Below the pieces are notes generated by a model, which had not been told where the DNA came from, searched no databases, and worked only from the letters and a program-made list of their open reading frames with translations. 64,000 bases of DNA from Solirubrobacter deserti (lineage in GTDB: Bacteria; Actinomycetota; Thermoleophilia; Solirubrobacterales; Solirubrobacteraceae). A program made the translations under genes and the position numbers. Where the stretch lies: assembly GCF_003344625.1 (NCBI RefSeq), contig NZ_QPKJ02000012.1:4970-68969 (forward strand), read 5' to 3'. Of this stretch, positions 50,584-59,670 are shown piece by piece; position 1 is the first letter of the stretch; each line of letters opens with the position of its first letter.

Positions 50584-52284
50584 TCAGCCGGCGGGGGAGA
50601 ACACGTCCGGCGCGCTCAGGCGCTCCAGGTCCGCGGCGCGGTCGTCGGGCTGCTCCTGCGAGCGCCGCTCGGCGGCGACGCGTTCGCGGTACAGCGACAC
50701 CTCGCGCTCGATCGTGTCCTCGTCCCAGCCCAGCGGCTCGGCCATCAGCCGCGCGGCCGGCTCGGCGGCCTCGAGCCCGCGGTCCCACGTCTCGATCGAG
50801 ATCCGCGTGCGGCGCGTCAACACGTCGTCCAGATGGAGCGCGCCCTCGTGGGAGGCGGCGTAGCGCACCTCCACCGCGAGGTAGTCGTCCGCGCCCGGCA
50901 GCGGCTTGCCGAGCGTCGGGTCCTCGTGGATCAGCTCGAGCAGCTCCTCGGTCATGGTCCCGTAGCGGCGCAGCAGGTGCTCGACGCGCGCGACGTGCAC
51001 GCCGGAGTCCGCCGCGACGCGCCCGCGCCGGTTCCACAGCGCCTGGAAGCCGTCGGCGCCGACCAGCGGCGTGACGTGGGTGGCGGAAGGCGGGACGTGG
51101 CGGTCCAGGCCGCGCGCGGCGGCGTCGATCGCGTCGCGCGCCATCACGCGGTAGGTCGTGTACTTGCCGCCCGCGACCGCGACCAGCCCGGGCACGGGCA
51201 CCGCCACCATGTGCTCGCGCGAGAGCTTGGACGTGGACTCGGACTCGCCCGTCAGCAGCGGCCGCAGCCCGGCGTACACGCCCTCGACGTCCTCGCGCGT
51301 CAGCGGCTGGTTGAGCACTGCGTTGACGTGCTCGAGCACGTAGTCGATGTCCGAGGCCGACGCGGCGGGATGCGCCTTGTCGAGGTTCCAGTCGGTGTCG
51401 GTAGTGCCGACGATCCAATGCCGGCCCCACGGAATCACGAACAGCACGCTCTTCTCGGTGCGCAGAATCAGCCCGGTGTCCAACTGCAGGCGGTCCTTCG
51501 GGACGACGAGGTGGATGCCCTTGGACGCGCGCACCTGGAACTTGCCGCGCTCGCCGACCAGGTGCTGGACATCGTCGGTCCACACACCGGTCGCGTTCAC
51601 CACTTCCCGCGCGCGGACGTCGAACTCGTGCCCGCCCGCCATGTCCCGCACGCGCACGCCCGTCACGCGCTCGCCCTCGCGCAGGAAGCCGGTGACGCGC
51701 GCGTTGGAGGCGACCACCGCGCCCAGCGCCGCGGCGGTGCGCGCGACGGTCAGCGTGTGGCGGGCGTCGTCGACCTTGGCGTCGTAGTACTGGATCGCGC
51801 CCACGAGCGCGTCCTTTCTGAGCGCCGGTGCGATCTTCAGCGCGCCGCGGCGCGTGAGGTGCCGGTGGCGCTTGAGCCCCTGGTGACCGCCCAGCGTGTC
51901 GTACAACGCCAGTCCGGCGCCGATGTAGAACCGCTGCCACCACTCGCTCAGCGGCACCATGAACGGCACGGGGGAGACCAGGTGCGGCGCGAGCGTGTTC
52001 AGCAGCAGCGACCGCTCCCGCAGCGCCTCGCGCACGAGCCCGAAGTCCTTCTGCTCGAGGTAGCGCAGGCCGCCGTGCACGAGCTTGCTCGACCGCGAGG
52101 AGGTGCCCGAGGCGAAGTCCCGCGCCTCCAGCAGCGCCACCGAGAGCCCGCGCGTGGCCGCGTCCAGCGCCGAACCGGTCCCGACCGTGCCCCCGCCGAT
52201 CACCACCACGTCGAACACCTCGGATTCCAGGCGCGACAGGTCGCGGCGGCGTTGCTCGGGACCAAGACGGCTACGGTCGTGCAA
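50584..52284 (-). CDS. glpD: Glycerol-3-phosphate dehydrogenase, FAD-dependent
   Basis: The 566-residue protein starts at a TTG at 52284 with GGAG ten bases upstream; no better in-frame start precedes the FAD site. The dinucleotide fold is VFDVVVIGGGTVGTGSALDA. The family signatures SSRSSKLVHGGLRYLEQKDF, NATGVWTDDVQ, RASKGIHLVVPKDRL, WGRHWIVGTTDTDW and GLRPLLTG are present, followed by the GlpD C-terminal helical domain. It oxidises glycerol-3-phosphate to dihydroxyacetone phosphate at the membrane and passes electrons to quinone. It is divergent from glpF-glpK with a 62-bp gap, forming one glycerol-use locus. Confidence 0.94.
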   Translation of the reverse strand: MHDRSRLGPEQRRRDLSRLESEVFDVVVIGGGTVGTGSALDAATRGLSVALLEARDFASGTSSRSSKLVHGGLRYLEQKDFGLVREALRERSLLLNTLAPHLVSPVPFMVPLSEWWQRFYIGAGLALYDTLGGHQGLKRHRHLTRRGALKIAPALRKDALVGAIQYYDAKVDDARHTLTVARTAAALGAVVASNARVTGFLREGERVTGVRVRDMAGGHEFDVRAREVVNATGVWTDDVQHLVGERGKFQVRASKGIHLVVPKDRLQLDTGLILRTEKSVLFVIPWGRHWIVGTTDTDWNLDKAHPAASASDIDYVLEHVNAVLNQPLTREDVEGVYAGLRPLLTGESESTSKLSREHMVAVPVPGLVAVAGGKYTTYRVMARDAIDAAARGLDRHVPPSATHVTPLVGADGFQALWNRRGRVAADSGVHVARVEHLLRRYGTMTEELLELIHEDPTLGKPLPGADDYLAVEVRYAASHEGALHLDDVLTRRTRISIETWDRGLEAAEPAARLMAEPLGWDEDTIEREVSLYRERVAAERRSQEQPDDRAADLERLSAPDVFSPAG

Positions 52285-52346
52285 GAGCGGGCTCCAAAGA
52301 AGAGTAGGTTTCTTCCATTGGGAGGCTAGCGAGAGGAGAGACTCGT

Positions 52347-53246
52347 ATGAGCGGTACCCGTCGTTGGGGCTGGCAGCGATCAGTGCTCGGCGAACATGTC
52401 GCGGAGTTCCTCGGTACGTTCATCATCATCCTGCTGGGCTGCGGGGTGGTGGCCATGGCGGTCGCGGCGCTCAACCAATCCGGGCGCGGCGAGCTCATCT
52501 TCGCCGCGAGCGGCGACTGGTTGCTGATCACCTGGGGCTGGGGCTTCGCCGTGTGCTTTGCGGTGTACGTCGCCGGCGGTGTGTCCGGCGCCCACCTGAA
52601 CCCGGCGGTGACGCTCGCGCTCGCGTGGCGGCGTGGCTTCCCGTGGGGCAAGGTGCCCGGCTACATCGTCGCGCAGGTGCTCGGCGCGTTCGCGGGCGCG
52701 GCGGTCGTGTACTTGAACTACCGGTACGCGATCATCTCCTACGAGTCGGCGAACGACATCAACCGCGGCGCCGAGAACAGCGTTCCGACGTACAGCATCT
52801 TCGGCACGTTCCCGGCGCCGTACTACGAGAACTGGTTCGGCCCGTTCCTGGATCAGGTGATCGGCACCGCGATCCTGGTGGCGTTCGTCTTTGCCGTCAC
52901 CGACGAGTACAACGCGCCGGTCAAGGCCAACCTGGCGCCGCTGATCGTCGGCTTCATCGTCGTTGCCGTCGGCATCTCGTTCGGCGCCAACGCGGGCTAC
53001 GCGATCAACCCGGCGCGCGACTTCGGCCCGCGCTTCTTCGCCTGGATCGCCGGCTGGGGGGAGGTCGCCATGCCCGGCAACTACGGCAACGTGAACACGT
53101 ACTTCTGGATCCCGATCCTCGGGCCGATCGTCGGCGCCGGCATCGGAGCGGCGATCTACGACTTCCTGATTCGCAACACGCTGATCGCGCGCGGCATCAC
53201 GCCGGACCCCGACGTTTCCGAAGAGGGCCGCACCGCGGTCGACTGA
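52347..53246 (+). CDS. glpF: Glycerol facilitator (aquaglyceroporin)
   Basis: The 299-residue protein starts at the ATG behind GAGGAGAG. It has six membrane helices and both NPA loops: SGAHLNPAVTLALAWR and YAINPARDFGPRFF. The Asp after the second NPAR is typical of glycerol-conducting channels rather than water-only aquaporins. The loop between helices (YESANDINRGAENSVPTYSI) is longer than in E. coli GlpF. It lies 13 bases upstream of glpK. Confidence 0.95.
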   Translation: MSGTRRWGWQRSVLGEHVAEFLGTFIIILLGCGVVAMAVAALNQSGRGELIFAASGDWLLITWGWGFAVCFAVYVAGGVSGAHLNPAVTLALAWRRGFPWGKVPGYIVAQVLGAFAGAAVVYLNYRYAIISYESANDINRGAENSVPTYSIFGTFPAPYYENWFGPFLDQVIGTAILVAFVFAVTDEYNAPVKANLAPLIVGFIVVAVGISFGANAGYAINPARDFGPRFFAWIAGWGEVAMPGNYGNVNTYFWIPILGPIVGAGIGAAIYDFLIRNTLIARGITPDPDVSEEGRTAVD

Positions 53247-53259
53247 GTGAGGAGAACCA

Positions 53260-54738
53260 GTGGCTGACTACATCGGCGCCATCGACCAGGGCACGACGAG
53301 CACGCGCTTCATCGTGTTCGACAAGGACGGCAACATCGTCACCGTCGACCAGCGCGAGCACGAACAGATCACGCCCAAGGCGGGCTGGGTCGAGCACGAC
53401 GCCAAGGAGGTCTGGCGGCGCACGCGCGAGGTGATCGGCGGCGCGCTCGCGAACTCGGACCTCGAGGCGGGGGACATCGCGGCCGTCGGGATCACCAACC
53501 AGCGCGAGACGACAGTCGTGTGGGACCGTGAGACCGGCGAGCCGGTCTACAACGCGATCGTCTGGCAGGACACGCGCACCGACCAGATCGTGCGCGAGCT
53601 CGGCGACGCCGACCAGCTGCGCGACGTCACCGGCCTGCCGCTCTCCACCTATTTCAGCGGCCCGAAGATCAAGTGGATCCTCGACAACGTCGACGGCGCC
53701 CGCGAGCGCGCGGAGAAGGGCGAGCTCGCGTTCGGGACGATGGACTCGTGGGTGGTCTGGAACCTCACCGGCGGCGAGCAGCACATCACCGACGTGACCA
53801 ACGCGTCGCGCACGCTGCTGATGAACCTGGAGACGCTCGACTGGCACGAGCCGTCGCTGGAGCTGCTGGGCATTCCGCGCTCCATGCTGCCGGAGATCAA
53901 GTCGAGCTCGGAGGCCTACGGCGACGTGAAGGGCACCGCGATCGGCGGCACCCCGATCGCCGGCATCCTCGGTGACCAGCAGGCCGCGCTGTTCGGCCAG
54001 ACGTGCTTCGACCGCGGCGACGCCAAGAACACCTACGGCACGGGCTCGTTCCTGCTGGTGAACACGGGCGAGGAGATCGTCCAGACCGAGAAGCTGCTCA
54101 CCACCGCGGCCTACAAGCTCGGCGACGGCAAGGCCGCCTACGCGCTGGAGGGGTCGATCGCCGTCACCGGCGCGCTGATCCAGTGGCTGCGCGACCGCCT
54201 CAAGATCATCGACTCTGCCCCCGAGGTGCAGGACCTGGCCAAGACCGTGGACGACAACGGCGGCGTGTACTTCGTGCCCGCGTTCTCCGGGCTCTTCGCC
54301 CCGTACTGGCGCGACGACGCGCGCGGCGTGATCGTCGGCCTGACCGCCTATGCGAACCGCGGGCACATCGCCCGGGCGGCGTTGGAGGCGGCTGCGTGGC
54401 AGTCGCGCGAGGTGGTGGACGCGGCCAACGCCGTCGCCGACGTCCCGTTCACCGACCTGCGCGTGGACGGCGGCATGACCGGCAACGACCTGCTGATGCA
54501 GTTCCAGGCCGACGTGCTCGGCGTGCCGGTGATCCGCCCGAAGGTGACCGAGACGACCGCGCTCGGCGCGGCGTACGCCGCCGGGCTGGCCACCGGGTTC
54601 TGGGCGTCGCAGGACGAGCTGCGCGAGCGCTGGGCCGAGGACAAGCGCTGGGAGCCGCAGATGGACGAGGGCGAGCGCGAGGCGCAGTACGCGCGGTGGA
54701 AGAAAGCGGTCGAGCGCAGCCTAGATTGGACTGAGTGA
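53260..54738 (+). CDS. glpK: Glycerol kinase
   Basis: The 492-residue protein starts at a GTG behind GAGGAGA. FGGY-kinase signatures are complete: [58 protein letters not shown] with [27 protein letters not shown], and [20 protein letters not shown]. It phosphorylates glycerol with ATP, trapping what GlpF lets in; GlpD then oxidises the product. The GTGA junction couples it to a serine hydrolase gene. Confidence 0.96.
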   Translation: MADYIGAIDQGTTSTRFIVFDKDGNIVTVDQREHEQITPKAGWVEHDAKEVWRRTREVIGGALANSDLEAGDIAAVGITNQRETTVVWDRETGEPVYNAIVWQDTRTDQIVRELGDADQLRDVTGLPLSTYFSGPKIKWILDNVDGARERAEKGELAFGTMDSWVVWNLTGGEQHITDVTNASRTLLMNLETLDWHEPSLELLGIPRSMLPEIKSSSEAYGDVKGTAIGGTPIAGILGDQQAALFGQTCFDRGDAKNTYGTGSFLLVNTGEEIVQTEKLLTTAAYKLGDGKAAYALEGSIAVTGALIQWLRDRLKIIDSAPEVQDLAKTVDDNGGVYFVPAFSGLFAPYWRDDARGVIVGLTAYANRGHIARAALEAAAWQSREVVDAANAVADVPFTDLRVDGGMTGNDLLMQFQADVLGVPVIRPKVTETTALGAAYAAGLATGFWASQDELRERWAEDKRWEPQMDEGEREAQYARWKKAVERSLDWTE

Positions 54739-55628
54739 AGACGATTGGAGTTCGCCACGCAGGTGAGACGACGTTCGACGGTGACCCGGATGCCGTGTAC
54801 GAGATCGGGTCGCTGACCAAGCCGTTCACCGCGCGGCTGCTCGCGCTGCTGGTCGACGAAGGGCTCGTCACGCTCGACGAGCCCGTCGTCGACGGCCGCG
54901 CGTTCACGTTCCGGCAGCTCGCCGAGCACCGCTCGGGGTTGCCGCGGCTGCCGAAGAAGACCGGCCGCTGGAACCGGCGCGACCCATACGCCGAGTTCAC
55001 GGACGAGGTCATGCCGAGCGTGATCGCGGCGACGACGCCGAAGCACGAGCCCGGCACGGAGATGGTGTACTCGAACTTCGGCTACGGCCTGCTCGGCTAC
55101 GCGCTCGCCCAGCGCGCGAGCACGAGCTACGCCGAGCTCGTCCGCGCCCACATCACGCAGCCGCTCGAGATGACGCAGACGGCGCTCGACACGCCGGGCC
55201 TCGTCCAGGGCCGCGACTTCTTCGGCCGCGCCACGCCGCCCTGGCACCTCGCGGCGCTGGCCGGCGCCGGCGGCCTGCGCTCCACGGCGAGCGACATGCT
55301 GCGCTTCCTCGCGGCGGAGGCCGAGCGCCCGTCGCTTGCCTGGCGCAAGGCGCCGGGCAAGCACCAGATGTGGATGCACGATGGCGGCACGGGCGGCTTC
55401 CGCTCGTTCGCGGTCATCAAGGCGGACACGCAGGTGATCGTGCTCCACGCGAAGGCGCGCCGCGTCAACGGCGACGCGTTCAAGGCGCTGCGCGCGGCGG
55501 AGGCTCAGCGGTCGACGACCGCGGTGACCTCCGGTCATGTCCGCGGCTCCCAGCGGATCGAGCGGCGGGCGAGCGCGAGCGCGATGACCGTCCAGGCCGC
55601 CAGCACGAGCAGCGGCTCGGCCGCCTGA
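54735..55628 (+). CDS. Serine hydrolase, beta-lactamase (class C/esterase) family
   Basis: The 297-residue protein starts at a GTG inside the glpK stop. The catalytic S-x-x-K is Ser26-Lys29 in [12 protein letters not shown], Tyr112-Ser-Asn114 in [16 protein letters not shown], and the third motif is HDGGTGGF. It begins only 25 residues before S-x-x-K and has no signal peptide, so it is shorter than relatives and cytoplasmic. The last 31 residues (Ser/Ala/Arg-rich) are antisense to the end of the ABC permease gene over 94 bases and look like read-on after loss of an earlier stop. Coupling to glpK hints at an esterase that frees glycerol, but this is inference. Confidence 0.88.
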   Translation: MKTIGVRHAGETTFDGDPDAVYEIGSLTKPFTARLLALLVDEGLVTLDEPVVDGRAFTFRQLAEHRSGLPRLPKKTGRWNRRDPYAEFTDEVMPSVIAATTPKHEPGTEMVYSNFGYGLLGYALAQRASTSYAELVRAHITQPLEMTQTALDTPGLVQGRDFFGRATPPWHLAALAGAGGLRSTASDMLRFLAAEAERPSLAWRKAPGKHQMWMHDGGTGGFRSFAVIKADTQVIVLHAKARRVNGDAFKALRAAEAQRSTTAVTSGHVRGSQRIERRASASAMTVQAASTSSGSAA

Positions 55629-56317
55629 CTCCCCGTCTCGGCGAAGCTCAGGGTCGTCGCGGTGGCGTCCGGGCCGTCGAGGCCGAACCAGCCGACGCGG
55701 ATCAGGTCCGACATCGCGGCGCCGGGGGTGAGGGAGAGCAGCTCGCGCAGCGCGTCCGACATGCCGGGGATCGAGCTGGTCATCGGCCCGACCGAGGCCA
55801 GCAGGATCAGCGGCAGACTGGTCAGCTGCGCCGACTCGGCGCTGCGCGTCCACGCGGCCGTCCAGAACGCGAAGGCGCTGAACGTGGCGATCACCAATAC
55901 GACCAGCACCGCGTAGAGCAGCGGGTTCACCGGCAGCGGTTGGCCGAGCGCCGCGGCCAGCGGGACGACGATCGTCGCCACGAGCAGCGTGCTCAGCGCA
56001 CCCGGCATGGCGATGCTGACGAGCAGCTCGACCTCCCGCGCCTCGCCGGTGCGCATGCGCTTGAGGACGAGCTCGTCGCGGCGATTGACGAACTGCGAGA
56101 GAACGTTGTAGTAGATCGTGAACAGCGAGGCGACGAGGAAGCCGGTCGTGATGGTGCGGGCCCCGAGGGCCTCGTCGCCGCGGTCGCCGGTGAACAGCAA
56201 CGCCAGCGGAAGCAGCGGGAACACCGCGGCGTAGAAGAACGCCAGCCGGTTGCGCGAGAGCAGGACCACGTTCCAGCGCGTCAGGTTCGCGGTTCGCCGC
56301 GGCGAGAAGGTGGTCAT
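55535..56317 (-). CDS. ABC-2 type transporter permease
   Basis: The 260-residue protein has six hydrophobic helices, starting RNRLAFFYAAVFPLLPLALL and ending [20 protein letters not shown]. The pattern GFLVASLFTIYYNVLSQFVN with RRDELVLKRMRTGE matches ABC-2 exporters of the drug or polysaccharide type. It overlaps the ATPase gene by four bases. Its end is antisense to the serine hydrolase gene by 94 bases. Confidence 0.9.
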   Translation of the reverse strand: MTTFSPRRTANLTRWNVVLLSRNRLAFFYAAVFPLLPLALLFTGDRGDEALGARTITTGFLVASLFTIYYNVLSQFVNRRDELVLKRMRTGEAREVELLVSIAMPGALSTLLVATIVVPLAAALGQPLPVNPLLYAVLVVLVIATFSAFAFWTAAWTRSAESAQLTSLPLILLASVGPMTSSIPGMSDALRELLSLTPGAAMSDLIRVGWFGLDGPDATATTLSFAETGSQAAEPLLVLAAWTVIALALARRSIRWEPRT

Positions 56318-57285
56318 CGCGGGCTCCCGGGCTCGGTGCCGTCGGCGATCGAGAGGAAGACGGCCTCGAGGCTGGCGGTGCGCGCGTCCAGGTGCTCGAG
56401 CGTGATCTCGTGGTGCTGCGCCCAGCTCAGCAGGTCCAGCAGCGAGCGCTGCAGCGCGTCGGTCTCCAGCGTCGTGCGCCCGTGGTCGCGGACGATCCGG
56501 GTGACGCCGGCGAGATCGCGGGGAAGGTCTTCGGCGCCGCTGAAGGTGATCGTCGACGGGTGCCCCTCGGCGATCTCGTCCGGCGTGCCCGAGCGGACGA
56601 TGCGCCCGGCGTGCATGATCTCCAGCCGGTCGGCCAGCGCCTCGGCTTCTTCGAGGTAGTGCGTCGTGAGCAGCACCGTGGCGCCGCCGTCGCGCAGGTC
56701 GGACACGACGCGCCAGACCGCGCGCCGGCTCTCGGGGTCCAGCCCGGTGGTGGGCTCGTCGAGGATGACCAGCTCAGGGCTGCCCATGAGCGCGCAGGCG
56801 ACCTCGACCCGCCGGGCCTCGCCGCCGGACAGGGCGAGCATGCGCACGTCGGCCCGCTCGTGGAGCGACAGCAGCGCGAGCATCTCGTCGACCGGACGCG
56901 GGGCGGTCAGCGTGCCGCCCCACTGGCGCAGCGTCTCGCGCACGGTCAGGTCGCCCGAGAAGCCGCTGCGCTGCAGCAGCACCCCGGTGCGCCGGCGGAG
57001 CGTGCCGCGGTCGGCGACGGGGTCCAGGCCCAACACGCTGACGGTGCCGCCCGTTGCCGGGGCAAGACCCTCGATCACCTCGAGGGTCGACGTCTTCCCG
57101 GCGCCGTTGGTGCCCAGCAGCGCGGTGATCGATCCGGCGGCCACTTCGAGGTCAACCCCGCGGACGGCCTCGTACGCCGACGGGCCGCGGCCGTAGGTCC
57201 GCCGCAGCCCGCGCACTTCGATCGCGGACGCACTGCTGGAGAGCGTCGGCGCCGCCGGTGCTCGAGAGGCTTGAATGATCGCCAT
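56314..57285 (-). CDS. ABC exporter ATP-binding protein (DrrA-like)
   Basis: The 323-residue protein has Walker A GTNGAGKT (58-65), signature LALSGGEARRVEVACALMGS, Walker B LVILDEPTTGLDPES and the H-loop His in TTHYLEEAEALADRLEI. The C-terminal extension (about 235-323) is the DUF4162-type regulatory tail of DrrA-like exporters. With the downstream permease it should form an efflux pump. The 107-bp region to the divergent TetR gene holds repeats and an inverted repeat, so that regulator probably represses the pump. Confidence 0.94.
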   Translation of the reverse strand: MAIIQASRAPAAPTLSSSASAIEVRGLRRTYGRGPSAYEAVRGVDLEVAAGSITALLGTNGAGKTSTLEVIEGLAPATGGTVSVLGLDPVADRGTLRRRTGVLLQRSGFSGDLTVRETLRQWGGTLTAPRPVDEMLALLSLHERADVRMLALSGGEARRVEVACALMGSPELVILDEPTTGLDPESRRAVWRVVSDLRDGGATVLLTTHYLEEAEALADRLEIMHAGRIVRSGTPDEIAEGHPSTITFSGAEDLPRDLAGVTRIVRDHGRTTLETDALQRSLLDLLSWAQHHEITLEHLDARTASLEAVFLSIADGTEPGSPR

Positions 57286-57303
57286 GGTGCGAGAACTTAC
57301 GGA

Positions 57304-57372
57304 CCGTCTCGTCTCGTGTCAAGACGCTCCGTCTCGTCTTGTCATGGACGGTGACAATACGCGCCGTCTCGT
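57304..57372. promoter_or_regulatory. TetR operator region: inverted repeat plus three CCGTCTCGT direct repeats
   Basis: CCGTCTCGT occurs at 57304-57312, 57329-57337 and 57364-57372. The second overlaps an inverted repeat, CAAGACG (57320-57326) and CGTCTTG (57335-57341), with 8 bp between the arms. All lie between the exporter genes and the divergent tetR gene. Confidence 0.6.
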
Positions 57373-57392
57373 TGCGGACTATGCTGCGCCGG

Positions 57393-57971
57393 ATGCCCGA
57401 CCATGCCCCCGATCCGCTCCGGCGCAACGAGCGGTCACGCCAGGCCATCCTCGACGCGTCGATCGCGCTGATCGGGGAGCTCGGGTACGACAAGGTCTCG
57501 ATCGAGGCGATCGCCCGGCGAGCGGGCGTCGGCAAGCAGACCATCTACCGCTGGTGGTCCTCGAAGGGCGCGGTCGTGCTCGAGGCCGCGACCCACAGCC
57601 TCGATCCCGTGGTCTCGTTCCCGGACACCGGTGACTTCGCCGCCGATCTGCGCACCCAGCTCCGAGGGATCCTCAAGCTGATCGCGAACACGGGCTTCGG
57701 CTCGGCCTACCGCGGGCTGATCGCGGCCGGCCAGTCCGACCCCGAGCTGTTGAGCGCGCTGTTCGACCAGATCATCGAGCCGAACGTGCAGGCGTTCGGC
57801 CGGCGGGCCGCCCTGGCCCAGGAACGCGGCGAGCTGCGTGACGACGCCGACGTGCAGGCGCTGCGCGACGTGGTGTACGGCTTCGTCGAGTACCGGCTGA
57901 TCCACGCCATGCCGATCAAGCCCCGGCACATCGACGCCTTGCTGAAGATCGCGTTCGACGGCGTGCGCTGA
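57393..57971 (+). CDS. TetR-family regulator, probable repressor of the ABC exporter
   Basis: The 192-residue protein starts at the ATG at 57393 (an ATG at 57381 adds four residues). The helix-turn-helix is RQAILDASIALIGELGYDKV, SIEAIARRAGVGKQTIYRWW. The ligand domain is of the TetR_C_11-like helical type. It is divergent from the ABC exporter genes, and the shared region contains clear operator-like repeats, the classic drug-pump arrangement. Inducer unknown. Confidence 0.93.
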   Translation: MPDHAPDPLRRNERSRQAILDASIALIGELGYDKVSIEAIARRAGVGKQTIYRWWSSKGAVVLEAATHSLDPVVSFPDTGDFAADLRTQLRGILKLIANTGFGSAYRGLIAAGQSDPELLSALFDQIIEPNVQAFGRRAALAQERGELRDDADVQALRDVVYGFVEYRLIHAMPIKPRHIDALLKIAFDGVR

Positions 57972-57972
57972 C

Positions 57973-58632
57973 TCAGCTTCGGTGGTACTCGATCTCGTCG
58001 ACGAGCGTCGCCTGCGGCGTGACCGGCGCCAGCCCGTCGAGCCACGCCGGGAACCAGGCGTTGGCGAACAGGTGCATCGGGGCCTTCGGCACGCCCGCGC
58101 TCCAGGTCCGCAGGAGCACGCCGTCGACCAGGAAGCGGACGCGCCCGTTGCCCCAGCGGATCGTGTAGTCGTGGGCCGCCGCGGTCGGGTCGAACCCGAG
58201 CGTCCGCGTCTCGGTGTGCGTCTGGCGGCCGCCGGCGTAGGTCGAGAACATCACGCGGCCCGACGGGTCGTTGAAGATCTCGATGTCGATCTCGGCGGCG
58301 TAGTCGGGCGCGGCGTACAGGAAGAAGCCGGTGATCGACGAGGGCGCGTTCGCCACCTGCACCCGCGCGCGGGCCGTGCCGGAGCTGTACTGCTGCTGGC
58401 TGCGGATCTCCCCGCCGTCGGTCGTGCCGTCCGGAAGGGTGAGCGCGAGCGCCCCGCCGGCGACCGAGACGTTCGGCGCCGTCAGCGCGCTCCGGCCCAG
58501 CTGGTGCTGCCCGACCGCCCAGCGGGTGGTGTCGAACGTGTCGAAGCCGTCTCGGAAATCACCGGCGGCGGCGTGAGCGGCGGAGGGGAGGACGAGCATG
58601 GCCAGGACGGCAACCACAAGAGAGCGCAGCAT
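57973..58632 (-). CDS. Secreted GH16-like beta-glucanase/lectin
   Basis: The 219-residue protein starts at the ATG at 58632 with a signal peptide (LVVAVLAMLVLPSAAHA). The GH16 active-site motif E-x-D-x-E is present as AAEIDIEIFND, with beta-sandwich strands RARVQVANAPSSITGFFLYA, HDYTIRWGNGRVRFLVDGVL and PMHLFANAWFPAWLDG. The fold is short for GH16, and the Trp-rich cleft is poor. The conserved ExDxE supports hydrolysis or transglycosylation of beta-glucan. It converges with the TetR gene, one base apart. Confidence 0.87.
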   Translation of the reverse strand: MLRSLVVAVLAMLVLPSAAHAAAGDFRDGFDTFDTTRWAVGQHQLGRSALTAPNVSVAGGALALTLPDGTTDGGEIRSQQQYSSGTARARVQVANAPSSITGFFLYAAPDYAAEIDIEIFNDPSGRVMFSTYAGGRQTHTETRTLGFDPTAAAHDYTIRWGNGRVRFLVDGVLLRTWSAGVPKAPMHLFANAWFPAWLDGLAPVTPQATLVDEIEYHRS

Positions 58633-58740
58633 GCTCTCTGCGTCGTCCCTCCGGCCGCGAAGGTTCACAATCGGTCCGCGGTCTAGGAAGGTTGTCCAGA
58701 CGCGGTGTGTCCGCGCTGCGCGCGCCGATACGCGCGCGAG

Positions 58741-59625
58741 TCAGCCGGCGTCCAGCGCCGCGAGCTCGTCCGAGGAGAGCTCGAGGTCGGCGGCGGCCGC
58801 AGAGTCCGTGATCGACTCGGGGCGCTTGGCGCCCGGGATCGGGATCACGCACTCGGATTGCGCGAGCTCCCACGCGAGCGCGACGCGCTGGGCGCTGACC
58901 CCGTGGCGGTCGGCGATCTCCTTGAACGCGGGGTGCTTGTCGGCGAGGCCCTTGGCGCTGGTGAGCCCGCCGAGCGGCGACCAGGGCAGGAAGGCGAGGC
59001 CGAGCTCCTCGCACACGTCGATCTCGGGCCGGCTGGAGCGGAAGGCGGGCGAGAACTCGTTCTGGACGCTCACGAGCGCGTCGCCCAGGATCGAGTGGGC
59101 GAGGCGGATCTGGTCCGGGTTGGCGTTGGAGAGCCCGACCATGCGGACCTTGCCGGAGTCGTAGACCTCCTTCAGCGTCCCGAGGATGTCGGCGTAGTCG
59201 CGGTTCGGGTCGGGGCGGTGGTGCTGCCAGAGCGCGAGCTGGTCGACGCCGAGCCGCTGCAGCGACGCGTCGACCGCGCTGCGCAGGTGCTCGGGGGAGC
59301 TGTCGGTGGCCCAGCCGCCTCCCTCGGTCCGCGTGTGCCCGGCCTTGGTGGCGAGCAGGACTTCCGAGCGCAGGCCGAGCTCGTCGAGCAGTCCGGCGAT
59401 CAGCCGCTCGTTCTCGCCCTGGGCCTTGGCGCCGAGCTCCTCGCCGGGGCCGTAGGCGTCCGCCGTGTCGAACAGGCGCACGCCCGCGTCCACCGCGGCG
59501 CGGACCGTGGCGGCCAGCTGCTCGCGCGGTTGCGCGCCGGTCTGGTCGAAGGTCATCAGGCCCAGGCCGATCGCGCCCACGCGCTCGCGCCCGACGGTGT
59601 CATTGCCGATCTCTCGAAGCTTCAT
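58741..59625 (-). CDS. Aldo-keto reductase
   Basis: The 294-residue protein has the full tetrad: Asp and Tyr in LFDTADAYGPGEELGA, Lys in EVLLATKAGHT, and His in LALWQHHRPDP. The NADPH-binding end is FLPWSPLGGL with VIPIPGAKRPESITD. It reduces aldehydes or ketones, or oxidises sugars and alcohols; AKR family 11/12-like members are similar. The ATG at 59625 begins MKLREIGNDTVGRERVGAIG, as expected. Confidence 0.94.
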   Translation of the reverse strand: MKLREIGNDTVGRERVGAIGLGLMTFDQTGAQPREQLAATVRAAVDAGVRLFDTADAYGPGEELGAKAQGENERLIAGLLDELGLRSEVLLATKAGHTRTEGGGWATDSSPEHLRSAVDASLQRLGVDQLALWQHHRPDPNRDYADILGTLKEVYDSGKVRMVGLSNANPDQIRLAHSILGDALVSVQNEFSPAFRSSRPEIDVCEELGLAFLPWSPLGGLTSAKGLADKHPAFKEIADRHGVSAQRVALAWELAQSECVIPIPGAKRPESITDSAAAADLELSSDELAALDAG

Positions 59626-59670
59626 CGAGCCTGGTCCTTCCCGGCGGGCGTGGCCGTCACGCGCCAGGAG

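Noticed and set aside
52285-52346. A GAAGA...TCTTC inverted repeat between glpD and glpF as a glycerol operator
   Set aside because: The arms are only 5 bp, and I know no regulator with this site; chance is likely.
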